A DNA stretch of 64,000 bases from Fredinandcohnia onubensis (GCF_031181385.1 NZ_JAPSKV010000001.1:640523-704522), one strand, 5' to 3'. Shown: positions 16,318 through 25,418, counted from the stretch's first letter. Made by a program: numbers and translations. The notes: a model not told the origin generated them from the sequence alone.

Positions 16318-17760
16318 TTAAGCGATTTTCTTTCTTTTACTAGAGACAAGGAGAAGGCTCCCGTTTGCAAACAATAATACGGATAATAATACGGTGAGTA
16401 GAGCGATATCAGGTGCAAATAATTTAATCGTATGCCAAGGTGATGATGAGAAATACATTAATGATGGAATTAAAATGATGGCCAGTAATATCAATATCAT
16501 TCCAATAACTATAGTCATACGGCGATATCTTTTTCCTTTACTAGATTTTATTTTTACTAGTAGTCGAATAGTGGTTGCGGCAAGAATCAATAGTAAAAGG
16601 GATATAACTACTTGAACAGTTGGCTTAAAAGGTTCTACATTAGTTGGTTCTTCGCCATTCATAATTGAAATAATCCCATTCCTGAAATGGATGAGGGCAG
16701 CTTCTTCTAAAATATGTTCCTTATTTGTTAGAATAACGCCTCCCAAATTATCTTTAGGATAGAAGAAGATATCTGTCCGAGAGTCGGGAGTTGATCCGGA
16801 ATGCCATATCATTTCTTTGTCCGACCCAGGGGCTGTAATTCTCCATCCAAAGCCATAATACCTCGTTTCACCCGTTTGCACATGGGGTGAAAAGGATAAA
16901 TCTAAAAGATCTTCATTCACAAGCTTTTCTTCATTTCGTTCAATCAGAGCCATCAGATAGTGTTCCATGTCATTTGAACTTGCTGTAATGTATCCGTACG
17001 GTGCACCTCCATTGTCATACGGTACTTTACTTTTAACAGGGAACCCAAACCATGATTGATACCCTGGTTGATACCCTCGTTCGTATGCTCTTTCCATGTC
17101 GGCAGCAGTATGATTCATCCCTAAGGTTTTAAAGACTTGCTCATCCATAAAGTCTGCATAAGACTTTCCGGAAACTGTTTCAATTAATGCTGCAAGAATA
17201 GAGTAATTTGCATTGCTGTATTGGTGTAGAGTTCCTGGAGTTTTAGTTAGTTTAGTGTCTGAGAGCAATTGTATATTCGTTTGGATTGCATCACTCTTAT
17301 CGGATCCTAAATCCGATATAGCCAAGCCGTCATACGTACTAATGCCACTTGTTTGAATTAGTAGTTGCTTAATCGTTATTTCGTTCGAAGCCTCTTCATC
17401 TTTTAAAGCAAAAGAGGGGAGGTACTTTTTAATCGGATCATCCAGTTCAATCAACCCTTTTTCTACGAGTTTAAGAACTGCAAGTGCCGTAAACGACTTA
17501 CTGATTGAACCTAATAAAAATGGGGTGTCTTGAGTTACTTCTATTTTATCTCCACCTGTAGTACCAAATGATTCCGAATAAATAACTCTATCATTTTCAA
17601 CAATGGAAATGGCAGCACCCGGGATGCGTTGCTCTTCAACGTAGTTCTGAATATAAGAATGCAACTCTGAATATAACGCATCCTGAGCTGATATATGTGA
17701 TGTTGGAAACAAGAATAAGAATGATATCGTAAGAATTAAGTAATATGGTACTCTTTTCAC
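16318..17760 (-). CDS. Serine beta-lactamase/penicillin-binding-protein-like hydrolase with C-terminal membrane helices
   Basis: 480 residues: an N-terminal signal peptide (about 1-26), a class C beta-lactamase/DD-peptidase domain (about 30-360) and three hydrophobic helices at the C-terminus (about 375-395, 405-425, 445-470). Active-site motifs are SISK (catalytic Ser), YSN in HQYSNANYSIL and HSG in IWHSGSTPDS. Relatives include PbpE/FmtA-like esterases and D-aminopeptidases; resistance activity cannot be inferred. The extracytoplasmic domain is tethered by the C-terminal helices. Confidence 0.85.
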   Translation of the reverse strand: MKRVPYYLILTISFLFLFPTSHISAQDALYSELHSYIQNYVEEQRIPGAAISIVENDRVIYSESFGTTGGDKIEVTQDTPFLLGSISKSFTALAVLKLVEKGLIELDDPIKKYLPSFALKDEEASNEITIKQLLIQTSGISTYDGLAISDLGSDKSDAIQTNIQLLSDTKLTKTPGTLHQYSNANYSILAALIETVSGKSYADFMDEQVFKTLGMNHTAADMERAYERGYQPGYQSWFGFPVKSKVPYDNGGAPYGYITASSNDMEHYLMALIERNEEKLVNEDLLDLSFSPHVQTGETRYYGFGWRITAPGSDKEMIWHSGSTPDSRTDIFFYPKDNLGGVILTNKEHILEEAALIHFRNGIISIMNGEEPTNVEPFKPTVQVVISLLLLILAATTIRLLVKIKSSKGKRYRRMTIVIGMILILLAIILIPSLMYFSSSPWHTIKLFAPDIALLTVLLSVLLFANGSLLLVSSKRKKIA

Positions 17761-18042
17761 TTTACAGACCTCCTTCTGAACGAGATAAAGTCGCTAAAAC
17801 AAATAATTCTAAATACCAATTAGTCAAACTTGTTCTGTTCATATCCTTACTTTAATTCGAGTAAATACTTCATACAAGTGTATGGGTGTAAAGAATATGT
17901 AAAGATTGATTTATAGCCTGATAGTCCAAGAAGGAATTTGAGTTGTTTTGTGGAATATAATCATTAATATAGATTTCCAAAGTATTCTTAATACCAGGAA
18001 TAAAGGTGAAATACGATGGAGAGTATGTAGGAAGGTGAAAAT

Positions 18043-18585
18043 GTGGTTGATACTAGAAGTGAGTTTTGGGAATGGATTAAAGCCCTTTTTATTGCACTCT
18101 TAATAGCTTTTATTATTCGTGTGTTTTTCCTTACACCTGCTATTGTTGAAGGCGCGTCAATGCAGCCTACTTTGCAAGACCAAAATCGAATGATTGTTAC
18201 AAAAATTGGTGAACCGAAAAGATTTGATGTTGTCGTATTTCATGCAACTGAGGAAAAAGACTATATTAAAAGAGTTATCGGTTTGCCAGGAGATCGCATT
18301 GAGTATAAAGATGATACATTGTACATTAATGGAAAACCATACGATGAGCCCTATTTAGACCGTAGTAAACAAGAGCTAATCGATGGCCCATTAACAAATT
18401 CATTCACATTACGGGAAACTCCAGTGGGGAGTGATGTAGTTCCTGAAGGACATTTGTTTGTTATGGGGGATAACCGTCGAAATAGTATGGACAGTCGTCA
18501 CATTGGGGCGATTCCAATAGATAGTGTAGTTGGAACTACGAACCTTGTAGTCTGGCCAATCAAAGAGATAAAAATACTTGATTAA
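18043..18585 (+). CDS. lepB: Type I signal peptidase (SipS/LepB family)
   Basis: 180 residues with one N-terminal membrane anchor (about 10-30). The catalytic serine lies in VEGASMQPTL (about S41) and the catalytic lysine in DYIKRVIGLPGD (about K81); box E is visible as GDNRRNSMDSR. It removes signal peptides at the outer face of the membrane. The start is GTG with GAAGGTG upstream; an ATG two bases earlier is in another frame. It is a short single-anchor form typical of Bacillus. Confidence 0.93.
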   Translation: MVDTRSEFWEWIKALFIALLIAFIIRVFFLTPAIVEGASMQPTLQDQNRMIVTKIGEPKRFDVVVFHATEEKDYIKRVIGLPGDRIEYKDDTLYINGKPYDEPYLDRSKQELIDGPLTNSFTLRETPVGSDVVPEGHLFVMGDNRRNSMDSRHIGAIPIDSVVGTTNLVVWPIKEIKILD

Positions 18586-18593
18586 GTTACTAT

Positions 18594-18621
18594 AAAAGGT
18601 GCGCTCATTAGCACCTTTTTT
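18594..18621 (+). terminator. Terminator of the signal peptidase gene
   Basis: AAAAGGTGC (18594-18602) pairs with GCACCTTTT around an 8-nt loop and runs into TTTTTT. Confidence 0.88.
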
Positions 18622-18700
18622 ATATGGAGTTCCAGTATTTTGAAACTTTCTCTTTTTAATATCGTATACACTTGTAAGATGAACTAAAGGGATGGTCTTG

Positions 18701-18790
18701 ATGGAAGCGATCTATACAATTCTTGAGAATATATTTGGTGCCATTGCTCATGTTTTGGATAAAAGGAAAAAAGGTAAAAAAAGAACGTAA
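18701..18790 (+). CDS. Putative small protein of 29 residues
   Basis: The frame begins with ATG about 7 nt after AAGGGATGG and encodes MEAIYTILENIFGAIAHVLD followed by a lysine-rich tail. It has an amphipathic/hydrophobic N-terminal helix and a strongly basic end. It lies 23 bp before a small membrane protein gene and may be co-transcribed with it. No family is recognised, and it may not be translated. Confidence 0.35.
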   Translation: MEAIYTILENIFGAIAHVLDKRKKGKKRT

Positions 18791-18813
18791 TTTAACGGAA
18801 CGGGGTGAAATAA

Positions 18814-19023
18814 ATGATAGCTAAAATTAAAGCATTACCTGAGAAAAAGGCATTTATGATTGGCATTTCTATTATCGTAATCAGTCCATTATTATTATTT
18901 CTATTTTCACTTTTAGTCCCAATTGGTAATTGGATGACGATGATTATCCAAGGGATTATCTGGGGGATTGCTACCTTATTTGTATTAAGTGCTGCTGATA
19001 AAAGGGATTCACGAGTGAAGTAA
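18814..19023 (+). CDS. Small two-helix membrane protein
   Basis: 69 residues with two hydrophobic helices (about 15-34 and 38-58) and charged ends. RBS GGGGTG precedes the ATG. I do not recognise it. A weak hairpin (AAGCC 19022, GGGCTTT 19037) follows the stop. Confidence 0.6.
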   Translation: MIAKIKALPEKKAFMIGISIIVISPLLLFLFSLLVPIGNWMTMIIQGIIWGIATLFVLSAADKRDSRVK

Positions 19024-19148
19024 GCCTGAAATGATTGGGCTTTGCCTTAAGCTTCCGATAAACTTTATGTTATCTGTACACTACATTTACTTGGCTTTAA
19101 TATTCAGATGATATGATTGGTTTATCAACGAATGAGGAGGCATTATAA

Positions 19149-19946
19149 ATGAATGTGCGTGCACTATTTATTGATATGGATGGTACATTACTAACCGCTT
19201 CAAACAACATTTCCCAACGAAATTTAGAAGCCATTTATAGGCTGATTAATCAAGGAGTAAAGGTTTTTCTAGCGACTGGTCGACACTATGAAGTAACTGC
19301 GCCCTACCATAAAGAAATCGGATTACGAACACCAATGATCTGTTTGAATGGCGCTTCTATTCATGATGCATTGACGGGAAAAGCGTTACAAATGAGAACC
19401 GTCAGCATAAATGAAGAGCGATTTCATCATCTGACCGCTGAAAGATCTTGTAATGTTATCGTTCATACAGCAAATGGGCTTTATTGTAAGGAAACAGATG
19501 AAGAAATCGATTATTGGACAAAAGTGGGGCAAACTCCACCAAAATATATTGGAGACCTAAGACATGCTCAATATCAAGATGTCCTTAAATATAGTGTTCG
19601 AACAGGTACAGCAAGTCCAGAATTATCGAATGTATTTAAAAAGGAAGCAGAAGTCATTGATTGGAATGATGGGTTTGAGTTAGTTGCTCCTAATGTTTCG
19701 AAATGGTCTGCTATAAAAAGCTTAATTCATGCATATCGAATTAACCCAAAAGAAGTCGTAGCCATAGGTGATGGACCAAATGATATCGAAATGCTTCGTC
19801 ATGTCGGTACTGGTGTGGCAATGGGGAATGCGGATCATGATGTAAAAGCAGCAGCTGATTTTGTTACAGGGCACCACCAAAATGATGGATTAGCTCAGTT
19901 CATAGAACGCTATCTATGTATACCATATGAGCCGTATGCCTTGTAA
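19149..19946 (+). CDS. HAD-superfamily phosphatase (Cof-type)
   Basis: 265 residues. Motif I is FIDMDGTLL (catalytic Asp about residue 8), motif II LATGRH, motif III the Lys in NVSKWSAIKSL, and motif IV IGDGPNDIEML. The C2-type cap lies between. Cof-like enzymes dephosphorylate sugar phosphates, FMN or other small substrates; the specific one is unknown. RBS GAGGAGG precedes the ATG. It is a single gene with its own terminator. Confidence 0.9.
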   Translation: MNVRALFIDMDGTLLTASNNISQRNLEAIYRLINQGVKVFLATGRHYEVTAPYHKEIGLRTPMICLNGASIHDALTGKALQMRTVSINEERFHHLTAERSCNVIVHTANGLYCKETDEEIDYWTKVGQTPPKYIGDLRHAQYQDVLKYSVRTGTASPELSNVFKKEAEVIDWNDGFELVAPNVSKWSAIKSLIHAYRINPKEVVAIGDGPNDIEMLRHVGTGVAMGNADHDVKAAADFVTGHHQNDGLAQFIERYLCIPYEPYAL

Positions 19947-20010
19947 CGTAAGCTGAATGGTAAGTGATTAATTTCGTGAATGAAGAAAACTTAATACACA
20001 ATACATTCGA

Positions 20011-20041
20011 CCATATAAATGCTTTTATTATATGGCTTTTT
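20011..20041 (+). terminator. Terminator of the HAD gene
   Basis: CCATATAA (20011-20018) pairs with TTATATGG (20028-20035), followed by CTTTTTC. It sits between convergent genes. Confidence 0.7.
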
Positions 20042-20067
20042 CATCTCTATTAAACTCAAATGAGTTC

Positions 20068-20670
20068 TCACACCAACCCAATTAATAGATAAATAGCTGT
20101 CCCCCAAATAAAGATGGCAGAGCATTTATTGAACATCTTCATTAATACACCTGTACCATCTAATTTTTTCATAACCGCACCTGCTAGCATTAACCCAAAG
20201 AACCATATCCAAGATACGAGAATACAAGTAACGGTAAATAGCATTTGTTCCGTTCCAACATATTTTAACGCACTTGTCCCAATCACCCCGACGATATCTA
20301 AAATGGCATGCGGATTTAACAATGAAACGGATAAAGCAAAGATGATTTGTTGACGGATGGGCAATGCTTTATTCGTTTCATTTGCTGTCGGTGCAGACCG
20401 CCAAATCGCATATCCCATATAAAGTAAAAACAATATCCCAGCACTCATCAGACTAATCCGCAGCCATTCAAATTGGAGAACGATAGCGGATAAACCAAAC
20501 ACAGCTAAAAGGATTAACAGAGTATCGCACAATCCAGCTGTAATGGTTGCAGGAAACGCCCTTAGTAGTTTAGGCTGTGTGGCTCCTTGTGTAAAAACAA
20601 ATACATTTTGAACACCTAAAGGTAAAATAAGACCGAATGCTAAGATGATCCCATGTAGAATAGCTTCCAT
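20068..20670 (-). CDS. LysE/ArgO-family amino acid exporter
   Basis: 200 residues with six predicted helices. The N-terminal LPLGVQNVFVFTQGA and the central SLLNPHAILDIVGVIGTSAL segment (Asn-Pro-His) are typical of LysE/ArgO exporters. It would export basic amino acids such as lysine or arginine, although substrates vary. It starts 42 bp downstream of the MerR-type regulator on the same strand and may be read through from it. Confidence 0.87.
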   Translation of the reverse strand: MEAILHGIILAFGLILPLGVQNVFVFTQGATQPKLLRAFPATITAGLCDTLLILLAVFGLSAIVLQFEWLRISLMSAGILFLLYMGYAIWRSAPTANETNKALPIRQQIIFALSVSLLNPHAILDIVGVIGTSALKYVGTEQMLFTVTCILVSWIWFFGLMLAGAVMKKLDGTGVLMKMFNKCSAIFIWGTAIYLLIGLV

Positions 20671-20712
20671 ATCCTCAACTCCACTGTTTGAACAAATAGG
20701 TTTAGTCCAAAC

Positions 20713-21546
20713 TTATTCTTTATTCTTATTGACATGTACCATAATCTTGGTTACATATTCCTCTTTTTGATTTCTTACAACCGTATCGTAAACATACTCT
20801 TCAAAAACATGATCTCCTAAGGTTAGATTTAATCGCTCCATTTCTGAAAGAACTCGCTTATATGTTTTATGTATTGTTTTATCATCACCGATATGATAAC
20901 CAATAAGGAAATCACCTTTAACAGCTTGGAAATAAGGATATCCTTCCTTGGGATTAGGTTGTTCCATATATAAGTAGCTATATTTAGCGAATTCTCCCTT
21001 TAATACTTGCTCCCGTTTGGTTATACCACCTATAGGGTAGCCTGTGTCAAGTTGGGATTCGTTTAATTCATCAATAAATTCAGAGATGACTTCTACAAAT
21101 TCTTCATCCGATATATTTTCAATGTTTCTACTTAAATAAAGTGTGGCTTCAGGTAAGTGTTCAAGCGTAATTTGGTCAAAGTTAATTTGGGTGGCCTCTT
21201 CCATTAAGGCTATTTTTGCCTCAATCAGCTTTTCCTTCATTTCAATTTCTTGACGCTTTTTCACGATTTCTTCCCTTTTTTGATACATTAAACGTAAAAA
21301 GCTCTCAGGGGATTTATTTTGTGTATATTGTTGAATGTCGTGTAGCGACATATCGAGATCTTTTAATAAATCAATTACATAAAATAACTCCATTTGGTTA
21401 ATGGAATAAAAACGGTATCCTTTTTCATTTTTATATACGGGAGACAATAGACCAATTTGATCGTAGTAAAAAAGAGTCTGTTTGTTAACCTTGCAAAGCT
21501 TTGCGAATTCACCAGTCGTTAAATACTTTACATTTTTTTCATTCAT
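20713..21546 (-). CDS. MerR-family multidrug-sensing activator (BltR/BmrR-like)
   Basis: 277 residues: a MerR winged helix (TTGEFAKLCKVNKQTLFYYD, then LLSPVYKNEKGYRFYS, about 10-48), a coiled-coil dimerisation helix (about 75-118) and a C-terminal GyrI-like effector-binding domain (about 125-270). Such regulators bind hydrophobic cations and activate an efflux gene by twisting a promoter with an overlong spacer. Such a promoter is present at 21564-21594, driving the divergent MFS gene. Confidence 0.9.
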   Translation of the reverse strand: MNEKNVKYLTTGEFAKLCKVNKQTLFYYDQIGLLSPVYKNEKGYRFYSINQMELFYVIDLLKDLDMSLHDIQQYTQNKSPESFLRLMYQKREEIVKKRQEIEMKEKLIEAKIALMEEATQINFDQITLEHLPEATLYLSRNIENISDEEFVEVISEFIDELNESQLDTGYPIGGITKREQVLKGEFAKYSYLYMEQPNPKEGYPYFQAVKGDFLIGYHIGDDKTIHKTYKRVLSEMERLNLTLGDHVFEEYVYDTVVRNQKEEYVTKIMVHVNKNKE

Positions 21547-21563
21547 TTTTTACATCACCATCC

Positions 21564-21594
21564 TTGACTATATAGTAACTATATACACTACGAT
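21564..21594 (+). promoter_or_regulatory. MerR-type promoter with a 19-bp spacer
   Basis: TTGACT (21564-21569) and TACGAT (21589-21594) are separated by 19 bp. The spacer carries the inverted repeat CTATATAGTAACTATATA. A 19-bp spacer with a dyad inside is the hallmark of promoters activated by MerR-family proteins such as BltR and BmrR. It lies between the divergent merR and MFS genes. Confidence 0.75.
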
Positions 21595-21650
21595 AAAATC
21601 TGTAAACAAATGAATGGTCTAATGGTATTTGTTTTGCTAAGGAGTGTGAA

Positions 21651-22844
21651 ATGATGAAAACATATAAAGTTACCTTATGGTTGTTATTAATGAATTTATT
21701 CATTGCCTTTTTGGGAATTGGCCTTGTCATCCCTGTATTACCAACGTTAATGAATGAATTAGGTTTAACCGGTACAACAGTTGGCTATTTAACCGCTGTG
21801 TTCGCGATTGCTCAATTGATTGCCTCACCTTTTGCAGGTAAGGCTGTAGATAAATTTGGAAGAAAAATCATGATTGTCATTGGCTTATTTATTTTCGGCT
21901 TCTCAGAATTCTTATTTGGGATTGGGAAAGAAATCGAGATTTTATTCATTTCACGTATTTTTGGTGGAATTAGTGCTGCATTCATCATGCCAGCAGTTAC
22001 AGCATTTATTGCAGATATTACCACTTTGGAGACTCGTCCAAAAGCACTCGGTTATATGTCTGCGGCCATAAGCACAGGATTTATTATCGGTCCAGGTATA
22101 GGTGGGTTTCTGGCAGAATTGGGAACGCGAATTCCCTTCTTTTTTGCAGGGGGACTTGGTACGATCGCAGCAATTCTTTCGATCATTTTATTATCTGAAC
22201 CCGAACGTCAAACAGAAAATCATGAACAACCATCGGAAGAACAAGTTGGGTTTAAACGGATGTTTGCTCCAAAATATTTCATTGCGTTTATTTTAATTTT
22301 TATTACTTCGTTTGGTTTAGCAGCTTTTGAATCGTTCTTTAGCTTATTTGTGGACCACAAATTTCAATTTACACCAGCTGATATAGCTATTGTGATTACC
22401 GGTGGTGCCATTTTTGGTGCAGTGTCTCAAGTTCTTTTATTTGATCGGTTAACACGAATTTGGGGTGAAATTAAACTCATTCGTTATAGTTTAATCTTGT
22501 CAGCCTTACTTGTCTTCCTAATGACCGTCGTTCATTCCTATTTCGCAATATTGCTCGTTACATTTATTCTGTTTGTCGGGTTTGATTTATTCCGACCAGC
22601 TGTTACTTCCTATCTTTCGAATAACGCAGGGAATGAACAGGGATGGGCTGGTGGAATGAACTCGATGTTCACAAGTTTAGCTAACGTTAGTGGACCCATT
22701 TTAGGCGGTATGCTATTCGATATCGATATCAATTATCCTTACTACTTTGCAACAGTGATACTTGCTATTGGGATTATTTTAACCTTATTCTGGAGGAAAC
22801 AAGAAAAACGTGTAAACCAAGTAAAACCCAGTGTAGCTAATTAA
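21651..22844 (+). CDS. MFS multidrug efflux transporter (Bmr/Blt/NorA-like)
   Basis: 397 residues with twelve predicted helices. The MFS motif A is VDKFGRKIMI and motif C, the antiporter motif, is STGFIIGPGIGGFLAELG. It exports toxic compounds in exchange for protons. ATG 21651 or 21654 may be used; AAGGAG lies 6 and 9 nt before them. Its position opposite a MerR-type activator mirrors the bltR-blt arrangement of B. subtilis, but the third gene of that locus (spermidine acetyltransferase) is not here. Confidence 0.9.
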   Translation: MMKTYKVTLWLLLMNLFIAFLGIGLVIPVLPTLMNELGLTGTTVGYLTAVFAIAQLIASPFAGKAVDKFGRKIMIVIGLFIFGFSEFLFGIGKEIEILFISRIFGGISAAFIMPAVTAFIADITTLETRPKALGYMSAAISTGFIIGPGIGGFLAELGTRIPFFFAGGLGTIAAILSIILLSEPERQTENHEQPSEEQVGFKRMFAPKYFIAFILIFITSFGLAAFESFFSLFVDHKFQFTPADIAIVITGGAIFGAVSQVLLFDRLTRIWGEIKLIRYSLILSALLVFLMTVVHSYFAILLVTFILFVGFDLFRPAVTSYLSNNAGNEQGWAGGMNSMFTSLANVSGPILGGMLFDIDINYPYYFATVILAIGIILTLFWRKQEKRVNQVKPSVAN

Positions 22845-22871
22845 GTAAGACATATGAAAGTAAATATACGG

Positions 22872-22903
22872 GCACAAAGGGGTTTTCCTCTTTGTGCTTT
22901 TTT
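22872..22903 (+). terminator. Terminator of the MFS efflux gene
   Basis: GCACAAAGGGG (22872-22882) pairs with CCTCTTTGTGC (22887-22897) with one mismatch, a TTTT loop, and TTTTTT after it. Confidence 0.88.
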
Positions 22904-22945
22904 ACAGGAATAAAGGATCATCTTTCATTTTTATCCAAACATCAT

Positions 22946-22996
22946 TTGACAATGAGAATCATTTTCATTTATAGTGTTATTTGAGATACATTCTCA
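22946..22996 (+). promoter_or_regulatory. Promoter with Fur box, plus a second weaker Fur-like dyad
   Basis: TTGACA (22946) and TATAGT (22970) form a strong promoter with an 18-bp spacer. Between them TGAGAATCATTTTCA (22953-22967) matches the 7-1-7 Fur consensus at all but two positions. TGAGATACATTCTCA (22982-22996) is a second, weaker inverted repeat. Iron-dependent repression of the downstream transcript is inferred. Confidence 0.8.
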
Positions 22997-23004
22997 TTTG
23001 AATC

Positions 23005-23074
23005 GGAGGAACGAAGTGATATCCCCTTTTTAATTATCTCCCCATAATTAAACCTTAAATACGCCAGTTCCTCC
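23005..23074 (+). other. Five-codon frame with perfect RBS and a downstream anti-RBS segment
   Basis: GGAGGAAC (23005-23012) is followed 4 nt later by GTG ATA TCC CCT TTT TAA (23016-23033), a frame of only five codons. GTTCCTCC (23067-23074) is exactly complementary to the RBS. It could be a leader that controls the next gene or the remains of a deleted Fur-controlled gene. Confidence 0.35.
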
Positions 23075-23110
23075 ACCTAAATGAAGATTGGTTTAGGGAA
23101 GGTGAATGTC

Positions 23111-23515
23111 ATGAAGCATCGCTTTGTATTATTAAAAACCAGTGTTATAGAAGTGGAATGTCCTTGTAGAAATTGTGAAGGATTAAAAAAAATAGAAGCT
23201 AAGAAAGGTACGGTACTAACCATAACTCCGGAGCGAAAGTATGTTGACAGCCTTGGTTGGTACGTGCTCATTGATGTTGATGAGAAATTCCAAGTATACA
23301 TAAACATTCATGACTTTGAAAAATATTATTTTGAAAATATTTTCTGTTCGATTATAGATTTAGATCTGAAATTAAATTATCTTGAATATAAACTTGATGA
23401 ATCACTAGATGAAAGAAATGAAGAGGCTTTTCATATCCTGTCCAACGAAATGAGCGATCTGAACAAATTGAGAGAAAAAGTCATTCGAAGCATGGGTATT
23501 CAATATGAAGTATAA
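23111..23515 (+). CDS. IDEAL-domain protein, probably Fur-regulated
   Basis: 134 residues from the ATG at 23111, which follows AAGGTG at 6 nt; an upstream in-frame ATG at 23081 lacks an RBS. The N-terminal part (about 1-75) has no recognised domain but carries VECPCRNCEG, with three clustered cysteines. The C-terminal LEYKLDESLDERNEEAFHIL segment resembles the IDEAL domain found in several Bacillus adaptor-like proteins. Function is unknown. The only promoter visible upstream is the Fur-box promoter at 22946. Confidence 0.65.
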   Translation: MKHRFVLLKTSVIEVECPCRNCEGLKKIEAKKGTVLTITPERKYVDSLGWYVLIDVDEKFQVYINIHDFEKYYFENIFCSIIDLDLKLNYLEYKLDESLDERNEEAFHILSNEMSDLNKLREKVIRSMGIQYEV

Positions 23516-23544
23516 ATAGATAGGTAATACGAGGAGGAAATGAC

Positions 23545-24030
23545 TTGAGTATAGTAGAGGTAATAAATACCCGCCGGAATATAAAGAGTTTTAAACAGGA
23601 TCAGGTTGAAATGGAGCAAATTCTTAATTGGTTACAAGCGGGTACAATGGCTCCAAATCATCGAATGACTGAACCTTGGGAAGTGTATGTGGTTGGTCCA
23701 GAAACGAGGAGAAAGTTAAATCACAAAACGAATTTCTTCAATGCACCAGTTGTTCTTGCTGTATTATCAAGACATGGTGCATCTGATGTGGAAACGACTG
23801 AAAATGCAATTGCAACTTCTTGTTTTGTACAGAATTTCCTTTTAGCCGCTTGGGCTGAAGGTGTAGGTACATTCTGGTCATCAATGGCAAATGCTCAAAA
23901 AAACCGTGATATTCTAAGTGTCCCCGAAGGGTATGATGTTATTGGAGTATTTGGTGTCGGATATCCTGATGAAATTAAAGATGCAAAAGAAAGAACATCC
24001 ATTCAAGAAAAAACAAAGTACCTTTCGTAA
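23545..24030 (+). CDS. Nitroreductase-family flavoprotein
   Basis: 161 residues of the NADH oxidase/nitroreductase fold: INTRRNIKSFKQDQV at the N-terminus (FMN phosphate binding), GTMAPNHRMTEPWEVYVV, NAIATSCFVQNFLLAAWAEG and GVFGVGYPDE. It is a short member that probably dimerises and binds FMN. The start is TTG, 7 nt after GAGGAGG. It is 29 bp after the IDEAL gene and probably shares the Fur-controlled transcript. Confidence 0.87.
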   Translation: MSIVEVINTRRNIKSFKQDQVEMEQILNWLQAGTMAPNHRMTEPWEVYVVGPETRRKLNHKTNFFNAPVVLAVLSRHGASDVETTENAIATSCFVQNFLLAAWAEGVGTFWSSMANAQKNRDILSVPEGYDVIGVFGVGYPDEIKDAKERTSIQEKTKYLS

Positions 24031-24056
24031 AAGCTCATATTGTCACTGCTATCATG

Positions 24057-24096
24057 GTGCGTTGATCCCTAGGTGGATTAACACACTTTTTTTATT
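24057..24096 (+). terminator. Terminator of the nitroreductase gene
   Basis: GTGCGTTGATCC (24057-24068) pairs with GGATTAACACAC (24075-24086) with one mismatch and one G-U pair, followed by TTTTTTTATTTT. Confidence 0.85.
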
Positions 24097-24248
24097 TTAG
24101 TGATTAAAAACTCCTCATACTTTCAGGAAAATTTTAAGCTAATTGTAAATTGGACAAAATCAAATAATATAGTTGAGATTATTTTCTTGAGTAAGTCTTC
24201 AGCAACAGATAGTATAGAGTTTGGGACATCAATAGGAAGGAAGACAAC

Positions 24249-25418
24249 ATGGATAAACGTATTTATTTTTTAATGATCATATCCTTTATCATTGGGTTAG
24301 TTGAACTAATCATTAGCGGCATTTTAGATTTAATTGCAGAGGATTTAGATGTAAGTATCGGCCAAGTTGGTTTGCTCATAACTGTGTTTGCTGTCATTTT
24401 TGCAGTTGCCTCACCCATTTTACTTGTCATGACAGCTAAAGTAGAAAGAAAACGGCTTACCTTAGTTTGCTTATATATCTTTTTCATCGGCTGTATCGTA
24501 ACCGTACTTGCACCGACTTTTTCAATTTTGTTTGTAGGAAGAATTATTCTGGCGCTGAGTGGAGCATTATTAATTATCTTGTGTTTGGTTATGGCACCTA
24601 GCTTAGTAGGAGAACAGTATAAAGGCAGAGCCATTGGAATTGTGTCAATGGGAGTAAGTGCTTCTTTAGTTTTAGGGGTGCCGATCGGACTTATCATGGG
24701 TAATAGTTTTGGCTGGAGAGCACCCTTCGTTCTCATCACGATTTTGACGGGATTATCCATCATCGGCGTACATCTATTAATGAGCAGATTACAACCGAAG
24801 CCTCAAATTCCGTTAAGGAAACAGCTTGCTACATTGAAAAATTACAAAATTACATTAGGACTTACTACGACTTTTCTGTATATGACAGGTCATACGATCA
24901 TGTATGCCTATTTTAAGCCTTATTTAGAAACAACCACTGATTTTAACGCGACTTGGATTAGTGTCATCTATTTCATTTTTGGGTTTGCGGCAGTTAGTGG
25001 TGGAGGGCTTGGCGGTGTCCTGGCAGATTTATTGGGCTCAAGAAAAACAATGGTTATTTCACTAGTCATTTTTAGTGCTTTATTCTTTGTATTTCCATTT
25101 TCAGCAGATTTCTCTCTCGTGTTTTTCATCGTCCTAATTGTTTGGGGGATTCTCAGTTGGGCGATTTCACCGGCTATGCAATCCTATCTGATTGAAATAG
25201 CCCCTGAATCATCGGAAATTCAGCAAAGCTTGAATAACTCAGCCCTTCACTTAGGTGTTGCTGTCGGCTCCGTAATTGGAGCTGGAATCGTTGATACACT
25301 TTCAGTTACAGTAAACCCATTTGCAGGCGGAATCTTCATTATCTTATCACTCATTACAGTCGTCATTTCTGTTAGGAGCAAAGAAAAGGATACGTATAAA
25401 ACAAGGAGCGCAATTTGA
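24249..25418 (+). CDS. MFS transporter (drug/sugar efflux type)
   Basis: 389 residues with twelve predicted helices. The N-terminal IIGLVELIISGILDLIAEDL, AGALL-like GALLIILCLVMAP and the VSMGVSASLVLGVPIG motif C fit the AraJ/YdhP-like drug:proton antiporter group. RBS GGAAGGA precedes the ATG. It stands alone after a 220-bp gap in which I see no other gene. Confidence 0.87.
   Translation: MDKRIYFLMIISFIIGLVELIISGILDLIAEDLDVSIGQVGLLITVFAVIFAVASPILLVMTAKVERKRLTLVCLYIFFIGCIVTVLAPTFSILFVGRIILALSGALLIILCLVMAPSLVGEQYKGRAIGIVSMGVSASLVLGVPIGLIMGNSFGWRAPFVLITILTGLSIIGVHLLMSRLQPKPQIPLRKQLATLKNYKITLGLTTTFLYMTGHTIMYAYFKPYLETTTDFNATWISVIYFIFGFAAVSGGGLGGVLADLLGSRKTMVISLVIFSALFFVFPFSADFSLVFFIVLIVWGILSWAISPAMQSYLIEIAPESSEIQQSLNNSALHLGVAVGSVIGAGIVDTLSVTVNPFAGGIFIILSLITVVISVRSKEKDTYKTRSAI

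Noticed and set aside
17871..17884. CATACAAGTGTATG palindrome upstream of the beta-lactamase-like gene
   Set aside because: A single short palindrome in AT-rich DNA without a nearby regulator gene; it may be chance.
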